Below are positions 32,697 through 42,922 of a DNA stretch of 64,000 bases, piece by piece. The notes under the pieces were generated by a model. The model made no database searches. It saw nothing but the letters and a program-made list of their open reading frames with translations, and was not told the origin of the DNA. Positions within the stretch are counted from its first letter, which is position 1, and each line of letters starts with the position of its first letter. The DNA lies in the NCBI GenBank assembly GCA_905250115.1, contig CAJNOI010000152.1, forward strand, positions 62,001 to 126,000, read 5' to 3'. The translations under genes were made by a program, and so were the position numbers. The DNA comes from Adineta steineri (taxonomy: Eukaryota; Rotifera; Eurotatoria; Adinetida; Adinetidae).

Positions 32697-34124
32697 ATGA
32701 GGCTTGCATCGTCCAATATTTTTATGTTAGTTATTTTATGTAATTTAATTCTATTTATTTCATTAACTGTCTATATAAACACTAAATGCCCATTTATAGC
32801 GACCACTTTGAATATTCATACCTCATATTCTTCTTTAGCAGATGGTTGGAATCCTATTGGGCATACTCTTGATGAACAAAATTTACTTCATGATATGTCT
32901 ATTGTCGTTGCTGCATGGCCTGAAAATGCGGAAGATAATATACCTACAGTACCATGTTTATCAGCCGATGGTCATTTGCTTGTGTTAAGTGTTGGTGCAA
33001 GTCGTATACGCTATGGAGTAAGTGTAACTTTTATCACAGTTTATCCAACCGATATGAAAACTGTTTTACCAAAAAATATTTCATCTCATCCACTCTCGTC
33101 AAATCAACAGAGCCTCTGGTGTATCTTTAGTGATGGATCAGTGACACCAGTTTATACTTATGATTCCAAATATGGTAATGATCGAGTATCTCTTTTGGAT
33201 TGTCCACTTAGTCAATTTGCTAAGGATCAGTTATGGAAATTGAATCAAACAATACAAGTCTATCTTGCATCAACAACAACAAAAGATAGAAAAATACCTA
33301 TACTTAAAGCATTTGTAAACGTTCCAATAGGCTCTGTCACTTCATCAAATTCTAGTCAAGAATCGTTTACATTATGTACTTCACCTTTACATAATAAAGG
33401 TAAATATTTAGTTCAATGGATAGAGTTTCATCGATTAGTGGGATTCAGCAAATTTGTTATATATAATACAACTGACACTGATGATTATCTCTCAACTATT
33501 ATTAATATCTACACTCAAAAATATCCTGACCTTGTTGATGTTGTACAATGGAATTTCTCTACTCTTGGTCTTGTTGATGCCATATCATCACGATATTTTC
33601 AGGTAGAAGCATTACATGATTGTCTAATTCGTTATGGTGATCAATCAGAATGGTTAGGTATGATTGATCTTGATGAATACATTGTACCACTACATCCATA
33701 CACAACTATCGTTGATTATGTACATGAAAATTTTGGACGACGAATTATTGGATCAATTAATCTGAGAAGTCAATTCTTTTGTAGTAAAAACTCTGATAGT
33801 TATACTGCAGAAGAGAATGATGCAAATCGTTTAACTATCGAACGATTTAGATTTCGTGCACGTAATCTATATGAAAGTGGACGTGAAAAATATTTATATC
33901 GACCACGTTTTGTTCAATATCTATCAATTCATCAGCAACTAGTTGGACTTTCGAAAGAACAACCATCAGAAAATCACATAACACTTGCTCATTATATATC
34001 GATGAGTCAACCACGTACAATGTCGGGTTGTGGTACTAATGAATATGTTAAAGATACTAGTATTCGTGATCGATTCGCTCATAGAGTAAAAAATGCAATA
34101 GCAACTTTGATGAATAAGCATTGA
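32697..34124 (+). CDS. GT92-family (DUF23) glycosyltransferase
   Basis: 475 aa, single exon. A signal anchor lies at about residues 8-27. The catalytic region (about residues 220-460) matches GT92: CTSPLHNKGKYLVQWIEFHR, then VGFSKFVIYNTT, and the DxD-type motif GMIDLDEYIV with Asp324/Asp326 binding the metal and nucleotide sugar. GT92 enzymes of nematodes and other animals include beta-1,4-galactosyltransferases acting on core fucose of N-glycans; specificity here is unknown. It sits among other type II glyco-enzymes on both strands. Confidence 0.82.
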   Translation: MRLASSNIFMLVILCNLILFISLTVYINTKCPFIATTLNIHTSYSSLADGWNPIGHTLDEQNLLHDMSIVVAAWPENAEDNIPTVPCLSADGHLLVLSVGASRIRYGVSVTFITVYPTDMKTVLPKNISSHPLSSNQQSLWCIFSDGSVTPVYTYDSKYGNDRVSLLDCPLSQFAKDQLWKLNQTIQVYLASTTTKDRKIPILKAFVNVPIGSVTSSNSSQESFTLCTSPLHNKGKYLVQWIEFHRLVGFSKFVIYNTTDTDDYLSTIINIYTQKYPDLVDVVQWNFSTLGLVDAISSRYFQVEALHDCLIRYGDQSEWLGMIDLDEYIVPLHPYTTIVDYVHENFGRRIIGSINLRSQFFCSKNSDSYTAEENDANRLTIERFRFRARNLYESGREKYLYRPRFVQYLSIHQQLVGLSKEQPSENHITLAHYISMSQPRTMSGCGTNEYVKDTSIRDRFAHRVKNAIATLMNKH

Positions 34125-34480
34125 AATCGAACAATTCCTTAAAAATATCTTAACATTCTTTTTATCATTGAATATAGATTATTTCCTACTTTTATATCTC
34201 ACGAAAGAAATCACAAACAAGATTACAGTAATATGTTAATATTATCTATATTCGAGTAAAATCAATAATGAAGTTTCTCCAAAACACAAGTTATTGAATT
34301 GAGAGTAGGACATTTTAAATATCATAAAGTTCATCTGAAGATATTTTAAAATGAGTAAACTCCAGTTGAGGGTGGGTGTGGGTCTTTTACTGTTCTCGAT
34401 TGCAAATCCACACCCACACCCTCCACATCCACATTCACACCCTAATAAAGTATATATAGTTGCTCTCTTTTCTAGATAAA
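34125..34480. other. Intergenic region
   Basis: Short spacer between two same-strand glyco genes, occupied at its 3' side by a fold-back element (34366-34443). No gene. Confidence 0.55.
34366..34443. repeat. TGTGGG-type fold-back element upstream of a gene
   Basis: GAGGGTGGGTGTGGGTC and CCACACCCACACCCTCC arms flank a spacer CTTTTACTGTTCTCGATTGC. It ends 38 bp before the ATG of the DUF707 gene, so it overlaps the likely promoter or 5' UTR. Confidence 0.85.
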
Positions 34481-35524
34481 ATGTTAAGAAATAGTGTTAC
34501 AACAATAAAATCTGCTCGAAATATCCTAACAGCACTGTTAGTAATTTGTAGAAAAATAGTTCTATTTATATGTATTGTATTAGTTATATGGTTCTTCACA
34601 ATGTACGATTTTAGTCTTGGTTCCAGCAACTCAAAAGTTTTACTTAAAACAGACGCAATCTTAGGTATTAACAAAACCATACATTTAAATCATTTTTCAA
34701 ACGGTAGTGTATCATTGGAAGGTGAAACAGACTGCAATTTAGATAACAAAACAGATTGTTATAAAGTAAATAAAAGTTTAGTTGTAACATTCTGGCGAGA
34801 AAGTTCGCGTGATAAATGGTTGGCAAAAAATATGTTAAAAGTATTTGATGAAAAACATTTCGTTCGTATGATTATGGTACATGACGACTCTAATTGGTCA
34901 TCCTATCCTAATAAAGATCGATTTATATGGATACATGTTAATGGTCAGAAAAGGTTTTGGTATATCAAACGTTTTCTGACACCTACCATACTGAGAGCAT
35001 ATACGTATGTATGGATTGTTGATGATGATATAGAAATATTGTTTCAACCATTACAATATGAATGTGTTGCTACAAAACTAAATGTCCATTTATCAGCTCC
35101 CGGACGATTAAATGGCGCTGTTTCTCATGCAATTACTCGTACGCACAAAGATTTCGCTGGAAAAATCGGTCGATGGACAGATTTGGTCGAGATTGGTCCT
35201 ATCGTAGTTGGTAACTTGTTAGCATGGGAATGTATATGGAATTTTTTGAGTGCCTCTGTTGGATTAGGTTGGGGACTCGATCTTGTTTGGTGCAGACTTA
35301 TGGCTCATAATTGTAAAATATCGAATGCAACTATACAAACAACATGTGCAATTTTTGATGTTTTTCAACACAATCACTTATCGAATAACATTGCATCTAC
35401 AGCAGCAGGAAGTAAAGAAGGGCCAGCATATAATCAGTATTATAATGATTTTCACACTAAGAAAGTTATTTTTGGTCCATTGGCAAATGATCTCACAGTC
35501 TATTCATCTTGTACGAAGAATTAA
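34481..35524 (+). CDS. DUF707-family type II membrane protein
   Basis: 347 aa, single exon, signal anchor at about residues 18-40. The lumenal domain has YVWIVDDDIEI (about residue 177), VEIGPIVVGNLLAWECIW and GLGWGLDLVWCRL, which match the DUF707 pattern known mainly from plants and some microbes. The acidic DDD motif and the GWGLD block suggest a GT-A-like glycosyltransferase, but the reaction is not established. The ATG at 34481 was chosen because the frame upstream starts only with TTG. Presence in an animal genome is unusual and hints at transfer. Confidence 0.75.
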   Translation: MLRNSVTTIKSARNILTALLVICRKIVLFICIVLVIWFFTMYDFSLGSSNSKVLLKTDAILGINKTIHLNHFSNGSVSLEGETDCNLDNKTDCYKVNKSLVVTFWRESSRDKWLAKNMLKVFDEKHFVRMIMVHDDSNWSSYPNKDRFIWIHVNGQKRFWYIKRFLTPTILRAYTYVWIVDDDIEILFQPLQYECVATKLNVHLSAPGRLNGAVSHAITRTHKDFAGKIGRWTDLVEIGPIVVGNLLAWECIWNFLSASVGLGWGLDLVWCRLMAHNCKISNATIQTTCAIFDVFQHNHLSNNIASTAAGSKEGPAYNQYYNDFHTKKVIFGPLANDLTVYSSCTKN

Positions 35525-35702
35525 TGATGTTATAATGACATTACATAAAAACATAAAACGTTACTTATTTATTAACAATACACATTTTCCTACATTTTTT
35601 AGTTTTGCAATTTTTTAAACTTGTTTTAAATGTTGTGTTGGTTAGCCTAAAACTTCCTTTCTGAATCAATTGTATCTGAACTTTAGTGTGAAGGTTTTAA
35701 TT

Positions 35703-35755
35703 CAGGGTGTGGGTTTAAATAAATGAGAGACACCTGCATTCACACACCTACACCC
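35703..35755. repeat. TGTGGG-type fold-back element
   Basis: CAGGGTGTGGGTTTAAATAA and CACACACCTACACCC arms with an AATGAGAGACACC spacer. It abuts the open frame of the epimerase fusion gene. Confidence 0.75.
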
Positions 35756-35798
35756 AATATTTAATGCATCAATAATAATAAATAATAAAAATCTCCTT

Positions 35799-38378
35799 AA
35801 AACAGTTGTTGTATTAGGTACATGTCCAGAAGGAATAAAATGTGCTCCTTTAATTACTGAATTAAAATCTGATTACTATCGTTCAAAATTTCAAACTATT
35901 GTTCTTAGTACTGGGCAACATAGAGAAATTTTACATCAAAGCTTAATGGCATTTAAACAAACAATTGATATTGATTTAGATTTAATGATGGATAATCAAA
36001 ATTTATCTGATTTATTTTATCGAATATTTTTCCAAATCAATGAACAAATAAATCTAATTAAACCAAATTTATTAATTGTTCAAGGTGATACAACAACTGC
36101 ACTTCTTTCTGCTTTAGTTGCTTCGTATCATCAAATTCCAGTTGCACATGTTGAAGCAGGTCTTCGAACATTTAATTTATCAAATCCATTTCCCGAAGAA
36201 CTTAATCGAAAAATAATTGATTCATTTGCTAAAGAAGTACTTATTCGAGAAGGTGCTTATGAAACAGATATATTTGTAACTTGTAATACTGGTGTTGATG
36301 CATTTTATCAATATTATAAACACGAAAATCCAAATAAAAATCATTCAGTTGTTATTGTTGTTACTATGCATCGAAGAGAAAATTTTCAATATTTATTCGA
36401 TGTGTGCCGTGCTATAAAAACTATAGCTAACGAACATAATGAAAATATTTTAATTATTTTGTCTTTTCATCCAAATCCAAATGTTAAAATTGTTGATCCA
36501 ATATCATATGATATATTTGGATATGTTTTATCAGAATCAGATATCATTATGACTGATTCAGGTGGAATTCAAGAAGAAGCAGTTAGTATTGGAAAACCAG
36601 TTATATTAATGAGAATGACAACTGAGAGACCTGAAGGAATTTATCTTCGTACAATTAAACAAATAGGGATTTTTTATGATGATATTATAAAAGCAGTGAA
36701 TGATGAATTAATAAATATTAAAATAACGAATCAAACATCGAAAAGAAATATTTTTGCTGATGGAGCAGCATCAAAACAAATTGCAACTATTATTGAGAAT
36801 TATTTTACCGGAAAATATAAACCAAATATAAAATGTATGACAAAATTTCGTCAAGATTCTATTGCTCAATATATTTATTCATATATAAATATATCATCAC
36901 ATGCTATTCGACGAAATATGATGATAAATTTAACAAAACTACAATCGGCTCTTACTTTAAATGAATTTCTTAAAATTTCTAGTCAATATAATATATCAAA
37001 GAAAAATGAGGATATATTTGCACTTACTGCGGTTATTGGATTATATAGACGTGAAGGTTTAATTCGACGATGGATTGAAGCACTTCTTATACAAACACAT
37101 CCACCAAAGGAGATTTGGATTATTCATTTTGCTTCACCTATTGCAGATAAGCTTGATGTTGAAATTAAAGAAATGCGTTCATTATTCTATAATGGATCAA
37201 ATTATTGTAATAAATGGTGTATAGAAAATAAATGTAAAATGAATAATACCAATAATAATGAGATTAGATCTAATTGTACTGAAAAATGTATAGAATTTTG
37301 TATGAAATTACCTTCAATGTTATTCGTGGGTATGGGACAAATGCAATTAAAATATTTTGGAAGATTTCAACTTGCACTACAATGTCGAACAAAATATGTC
37401 ATTGTTTTTGATGATGATTGTATACAGCAAAAACGATATTTAGAAATTGCAATGTATACAATTAATACGAAAGAATATCGAGGTATTTTAGGAACTAAAG
37501 GTACACCTACGTCGGAAAGTTATTATTATGGTCCTGTATCAAAAAGTAATCAAATAATTGAAGTCAATGTCGTTGGTGGAAGTTGGTTTATGGAAAGTGA
37601 ATGGGTTAAACTTATGTTTCATGATAAAATATATTCATGGAATACTGGTGAAGATTTTCATTTATGTGCAAATGCACGTAAATACGCAAATATTCGAAGT
37701 TTTGTTATGCCTGTTGATAAGAATGATGATACTACACATTCATTTACAAAAGATTATTTACATATTAGTGATAAAGGAGATACAACTGGACGAGTACATG
37801 GAACTGCAACAAGTAGAAAATTTATTAGAGATCAATTATGGTTGCGTGGTGATCGTTTAATGGATAGTTATAAAATTTCCAAACCATCATTATTATTATT
37901 TGCAGAAACACAATATGATACTATGTTATTAATATCACTTGTACAACAACAAATGATTCAAGTCGGCGGTTTAATCCATTTTGCAACTTCAAATATGTTA
38001 AAAACAGATATAGGAATGATTAAAATTAGAGAAGAATTTCAATCAGTTCATGATTTTATGATTGGTCGTGATTTTAATATAGATCCAACACCTATTACTG
38101 CTGCAGCTGAAATGCATTATGGATTTGATATGGTTATGCAAGGTACACAAAGTACAGCAGTAATTATTCTAGGTTCTTCATCTACAATAAATATGTTTGC
38201 ATTAGTATCAGTAGCATTCTTAAGAAATATTCCTATTATCAATATCTATATACAAGATAATATTGTGTATTTCAAAAGAGCAGAAGTAATCATGACAATG
38301 TCGTCATTTACTATTCAAACATTTAGTAACTTGCAATCTCAACAGTTAAATAATCTTCTAGTTCATCTTTGTAAATAA
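35799..38378 (+). CDS. UDP-GlcNAc 2-epimerase / glycosyltransferase fusion (5' end unresolved)
   Basis: The frame is open from 35727; homology starts at 35799 with VVVLGTCPEGIKCAPLI, the N-terminal motif of non-hydrolysing UDP-GlcNAc 2-epimerases. Catalytic-type residues are present: QGDTTTA, VEAGLRTF, PFPEELNR, TMHRREN, SFHPNPNV, DSGGIQEE, TERPEG. Two stretches are about 15-20 residues shorter than bacterial WecB. From about frame residue 410, a GT-A glycosyltransferase follows (GLYRREGLIRRWIEALL, VIVFDDDC, GTKGTP, VNVVGGSWF, NTGEDFHLCA). A third, unrecognised domain of about 160 aa ends the protein. The first in-frame ATG (35946) would delete the Rossmann start, so an upstream exon or 5' truncation is likely. 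The expected product of the first domain is UDP-ManNAc. Bacterial origin is inferred. Confidence 0.8.
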   Translation, partial: KTVVVLGTCPEGIKCAPLITELKSDYYRSKFQTIVLSTGQHREILHQSLMAFKQTIDIDLDLMMDNQNLSDLFYRIFFQINEQINLIKPNLLIVQGDTTTALLSALVASYHQIPVAHVEAGLRTFNLSNPFPEELNRKIIDSFAKEVLIREGAYETDIFVTCNTGVDAFYQYYKHENPNKNHSVVIVVTMHRRENFQYLFDVCRAIKTIANEHNENILIILSFHPNPNVKIVDPISYDIFGYVLSESDIIMTDSGGIQEEAVSIGKPVILMRMTTERPEGIYLRTIKQIGIFYDDIIKAVNDELINIKITNQTSKRNIFADGAASKQIATIIENYFTGKYKPNIKCMTKFRQDSIAQYIYSYINISSHAIRRNMMINLTKLQSALTLNEFLKISSQYNISKKNEDIFALTAVIGLYRREGLIRRWIEALLIQTHPPKEIWIIHFASPIADKLDVEIKEMRSLFYNGSNYCNKWCIENKCKMNNTNNNEIRSNCTEKCIEFCMKLPSMLFVGMGQMQLKYFGRFQLALQCRTKYVIVFDDDCIQQKRYLEIAMYTINTKEYRGILGTKGTPTSESYYYGPVSKSNQIIEVNVVGGSWFMESEWVKLMFHDKIYSWNTGEDFHLCANARKYANIRSFVMPVDKNDDTTHSFTKDYLHISDKGDTTGRVHGTATSRKFIRDQLWLRGDRLMDSYKISKPSLLLFAETQYDTMLLISLVQQQMIQVGGLIHFATSNMLKTDIGMIKIREEFQSVHDFMIGRDFNIDPTPITAAAEMHYGFDMVMQGTQSTAVIILGSSSTINMFALVSVAFLRNIPIINIYIQDNIVYFKRAEVIMTMSSFTIQTFSNLQSQQLNNLLVHLCK

Positions 38379-38703
38379 AAATTTAATATGCATACAAAAA
38401 AGTCTTAAGGGTGGGTGTGGGCGTCAAGATGACAGAAGAACCTTCATCAAGCTCATCTCTTAATTAAAGTTTTAATTTAATTTTATAAGATGACCAATAT
38501 TCTATACAAACTTAGGCATTCTATATGGTATAGACAAATAACGCTTTAGAGAAATCTTAAGAATGTGAGTGTGGATAAGGTTTTGAATGAGACATAGGTC
38601 CACACCCACACGTCTCATCACAACTTTGATGAATAGGATATTTGTGAATCTATATTCACAGAAATATATCTTGTAGTAATGTTCAACAAATTCAACGCAT
38701 GCT
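38379..38703. other. Intergenic region with two fold-back pieces
   Basis: A lone AAGGGTGGGTGTGGGCG arm at about 38407-38424 and a complete small fold-back at 38562-38612. The neighbouring genes converge here. Confidence 0.55.
38562..38612. repeat. TGTGGG-type fold-back element
   Basis: GAATGTGAGTGTGG and CCACACCCACACGTC arms with a TTTTGAATGAGACATAGG spacer, related to the 35703 element. Confidence 0.75.
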
Positions 38704-39678
38704 CTATATTGTTATGTTACAAAGATGAGTATAGTTTTGTTTTATCCAATATATATCTTGAGATGCCCACTTGACGTAATTTGTTCGATTAATATGTGGT
38801 TGGCATGTTCCCGAATTGAACGGAATATAGTGACGGCTAGTGAAAAACTGTATGATCGCATCAGCTCTCTTTGGAATTGTCTTAATAATCGCCCATTCCA
38901 TCATAATAAACTGAATGTTCACCTGATCGAATATGCGTTCACCTGTTTCACATAAAAAGTGTTCCGACGTTTCGATGTCAATTTTAATTATTGCCTCATG
39001 AATTTTTCGTTCGTTAACAACTGACAGCAGATCATCAAAACGGATGGTTTTCACAACAAGGGGATCCATTTCATTTTTCGATACCTCAAGGTTGAGTCGT
39101 TGGGAACCAATGTTATTTTTAATATTTGATCGAAGTGACAAATAGGCACCTGATCGGTTGTACAATGCGCGAGGAATCAGAATAACTCGTTGTTGAACAT
39201 GCTCAATCTGTACTGCTCGTCGTATTCGCTCGATATTAGGCCCAAAACATTCGATAGCAACCACTGTTGGACAACCCATTGACGCGGCATACATTGTATA
39301 AACGCCTAGATTGGCACCGATATCGAAAAAAGCTAAATGACGATAGGTGGCGAGGATACGCAGGATATGTGTTACCAAAGGTTCTTCCCAAATTCCAGCC
39401 GATGTGAGTAGACCACTTACATCTGTATCTCGCTTTATATCATGCACACATACTGTAGTTCGATACAAGCCCAATAGCACTTTGGTTTTGACACACTTAA
39501 TTGACTCATTAGTAACAACACTCAAATCAATGCAATCACTATCGATAGTTGATGACGACGCCAACAATTTGGCCAAGTAGTAATATTGAAAGGTATAAAG
39601 ATATATCATTAGACCGCATATCATCACGAAAAGCAGTACGAAAAAGGCACGACGAGACCGACATGCGCAGAGCACCAT
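38704..39678 (-). CDS. FkbM-family methyltransferase, membrane-anchored
   Basis: 324 aa, single exon. A signal anchor lies at about residues 11-32. The FkbM fold is recognisable: LAFFDIGANLGVYTMYAA (motif I, about residue 116), VVAIECFGPNIERIRRAV, then AIIKIDIETSEHFLCE and FIMMEWA. FkbM-type enzymes are SAM-dependent O-methyltransferases acting on small molecules, sugars or polysaccharides, common in bacteria. Type II topology and location in the cluster suggest methylation of a glycan in the secretory pathway (inference). GC content looks slightly higher than in the neighbouring epimerase gene. Confidence 0.82.
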   Translation of the reverse strand: MVLCACRSRRAFFVLLFVMICGLMIYLYTFQYYYLAKLLASSSTIDSDCIDLSVVTNESIKCVKTKVLLGLYRTTVCVHDIKRDTDVSGLLTSAGIWEEPLVTHILRILATYRHLAFFDIGANLGVYTMYAASMGCPTVVAIECFGPNIERIRRAVQIEHVQQRVILIPRALYNRSGAYLSLRSNIKNNIGSQRLNLEVSKNEMDPLVVKTIRFDDLLSVVNERKIHEAIIKIDIETSEHFLCETGERIFDQVNIQFIMMEWAIIKTIPKRADAIIQFFTSRHYIPFNSGTCQPHINRTNYVKWASQDIYWIKQNYTHLCNITI

Positions 39679-40784
39679 TGAGATATTTATCTAGAGCAAG
39701 AATAATCATGTATTTACGTCAATATATTGAATAAAATGATCTTGTTATGATTACGAAAACAATTTGTATAATTCATTCATTTTTATTATGTCGGTTATAG
39801 CAAATCCGGTATATCCACTATCTTTTGAAACTTTGTTAGATGTTTTAGAGTCAAGCTTTCTACAAAATTTTATTTTGGATTTATTTATACGTCATTTCAC
39901 AGAGTTTGTCAAGCTAAAATAGAATGACATGGATTTAAGTGATCAGTAGAATAGATAATAAGCTCAGTAATTAAATTGAAGTATCAGTAATGAAAATCGA
40001 CTCTCAGTGATTTATATTATAGGATTGGTCGGTAGGTTGAAGTGTACTACTGCGTGACTCATCTATACTATGTTTTCTTTCCTTTCTTTTCGTACACTAT
40101 ATAATACGATGGTAAAGTGCAACACTCGCATGTTTTTCGTCTTTATTTCTACTACATATTAATCAGTAACAACTGATAACAGAGATGAATGTGGTTCATG
40201 CCGCCCAGTATGAAAGCGATTCATCAAATAAAGAGATTGTTACATTCCCATCCGCATCCACATTCTAAAAAAAAGAGATCGTCTATCAAAAGTAAAATCT
40301 GCCTTACTGGTACAATGATTCGAGTTGATCTATATCAAATTTGTCTTCTCGTCACTTCTCTTCTGTAACACATAATTATCGGACGTACTTTTTTCTCTCT
40401 ACAAGTGTAACATCTAACATATCCGATGGACAACAATCCACTGGTTATCAAATAAATATGGATATAGATGAACGAAAATAGAACTGTAACACCGAATAAA
40501 CGAAATCAAAATCTTATTGATGGAGCTTATAGTGCTACGGAAAGCTCAAAAAATCGTTGTACACAAGGTGATTTTAGAAATAAAGAACATAATAATCGAC
40601 GAAAATTTGTCATACACAATCAAAACTACTACGATAAAACTGAATTGTACAATACCCATATTCACACTCACACCCACCCTTCTTTTATTTTTCATGATAC
40701 AACGATTTTCTGATTGATAATATGAAGTGTAAATATCTTAAGTTAGAATTTAAAAAAAAAGACAAGTAGAACTTTCACATATCA
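39679..40784. other. Intergenic region
   Basis: No gene is supported. A single C-rich arm (CACACTCACACCCACCC, about 40664-40680) resembles half a fold-back. Confidence 0.5.
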
Positions 40785-42580
40785 TTACAATGTTTTAATA
40801 TTAGTACTTGCTATAATTTTGACATCACATACCTGAAACTCTTCTAAATAAGATATTCTACTAGCGTTAAATGCAACATATCGAAAGGAACGGAAACCAA
40901 AATTAAATTGAGTAGAATTAAAGATAATCTTATATTGTTGCTTATTCGATGTCGAATTTTGACTTCTTATAGTAATACCTTTCTTTGATGGATATGTAAT
41001 CCACAAAAGACCATCAAAGGATAAGTTCATATCAATGTTATTTTGTAATTCACGTGTATGTCCAATTATAAGTGCAAACGAAAGATTTGTTCGAATATAT
41101 AAAAAATCTATAGCAAAAAATTCTCCTTGTCGAGTATTTCTTCCAATGCGCCAACAAGTACTTGGATTGTTATCAACTGCTTTTAAGGTCGTATGATGAT
41201 GAAAAAAAGAAACACCAGATCCTCTTGGTAGATTTTTTCGTGTACCTCGTTCGAAATCTTTTGAAATATTAAATGGAATATGTTCGATATCAATTGGTAG
41301 AATATTCGTGTAAAATATAAATTCATCATTTGGATTTGATGATTTAACATAATAAGGAAAACGACGTTTTGATGTACGAGAAAATTTGATATTATCTGTA
41401 ATATTAGATTGATTCCAACGTAGATGATGTTCTAGAATACGAATAGCTAAAATCGAACTTTGATATTGATATTGAATAAAATTTGATGATGATGAAAATG
41501 GTGCACCTGTATGGCTCTGTGGCAAATTACGAATATACATATTGAATTGTGATGGAATATCATTAAGCCAAATAGAAAAAAATACATCACTAAGATGAAT
41601 CAAATCTATTTAGAAACATCAAAAAAATATCATATTATTTTATAATATGTCTCAAAAGTTGCTTATATAAAATAATTTCGTATAATTCTACTATGAATTA
41701 CATGTAATCGACTATTATTTGTTTTTGATGATGAGAACCTCATAAACTTCTTAGTAATTGTAATAAGTGATAAAATTATTTTGCAAAATCAACTTTTGAG
41801 CAGAGATATTTCGAGCTCAAGACAAGACTGAGAGTCTCGGTCTTCTTGATTTTCGTTTTTCCTGACATTATAATATTCTATTGACTTACTACGATTATTC
41901 TTTAAATAGGTGTGTAAATATTGAATATGTCGTTGAGCATATTCACGCAAGAAAATACTTCCACAACCAATCCATGAAAAACCAGTATGTAAATTAATAT
42001 TTTTATCAAAATAACTCCACATCAAATATGTATAGAATGTACCCGGATCAGTAACAGAATGTAACACATATGGATCAGCTCGAAAATCAGCTATGAGACT
42101 TTTTAGATAGAATGATGCATCCCAATCATCATCAGCATAGAAACAAGCAATATTATGTGCTGCAGCACATGCACGATATTTTGCTTCATCTTTAAGATTT
42201 TCTTTTGAATTAATTACACGAATATCAACTACGAAACGTGCATTCTGTTGAAACTGAGTTTGTTTGAGAATAATTTCTGGATTATTATTCCAAATAACGA
42301 TTTCTTTGAAGAGCTTAGAATTAACTAAATTATTTACGGCTCTTGCCACACTTGCTGATCGTTTCCAATGAAGTACTATGGCACTCAAATTATACTTTTG
42401 TATAAGATCGATTTCACGTTGTTTTGATTGCAGTAACTCGAATTTAGTGAAGCCAATATTAACGTGTTTATCATTATAATATGACTGAATTGGTTTGATA
42501 TTTCGAGGAAAACGATACATTTGAAAAAAAAGTAAGAATGAAACCAAGGAAATGAATATAATCCCATATCTTGTATTCAT
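40785..42580 (-). CDS. Type II glycosyltransferase with C-terminal discoidin-like domain (2 exons)
   Basis: Exon 1 (42580-41890) and exon 2 (41605-40785) splice in phase 1 (CGTA/GTAAGTC donor, TTCTAAATAG acceptor) to give 503 aa. A signal anchor occupies about residues 6-22. Exon 1 encodes a GT-A-like domain: LSAIVLHWKRS, IVIWNNNPE, and ACFYADDDWDASF with a DDD metal motif. The domain continues across the intron into LIHLSDVFFS. The last 150 residues (from about DNNPSTCWRIGRN) look like an F5/8 type C (discoidin) carbohydrate-binding module. It is the last glyco-gene of the cluster. Substrate unknown. Confidence 0.75.
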
Positions 42581-42872
42581 TATTAATTTGTATTAAGACA
42601 CGAGGTCGCATAAAGAAAACGTTTATTTGAATACAATCGAGGCAGATAGATGGATTTGAATTGCATCAACCTGAAATAAACTTCAATTTATACAAAATCG
42701 AATTATATTTAATGGAAATTAGCTGTTCAACGGCATACAGAATGGCCCAAAAATCATCCACTGAAGGAAAAAATGAATATTTACACTATAACTCTACCAA
42801 CCGGGCTCATTTTTCTATCAAGCATAGCGGCATGTTCATGCTCCAAATTCATACGAGCAGGGTTAGTGAGAA

Positions 42873-42922
42873 CTAGGGGTGTTACTTTATCTTTACTTCA
42901 TAAAATAAAGTAACACCCCTAG
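42873..42922. repeat. Perfect 18-bp inverted repeat
   Basis: CTAGGGGTGTTACTTTAT is followed, after 14 nt, by its exact reverse complement, ending CTAG. A perfect stem of this length in otherwise diverged sequence is notable. It could be a tiny transposable relic or a structured RNA or regulatory site. Confidence 0.85.

Noticed and set aside
40468-40717. Open frames ending in CACACCCACCC
   Set aside because: No domain or splice support, and the end is a fold-back arm.
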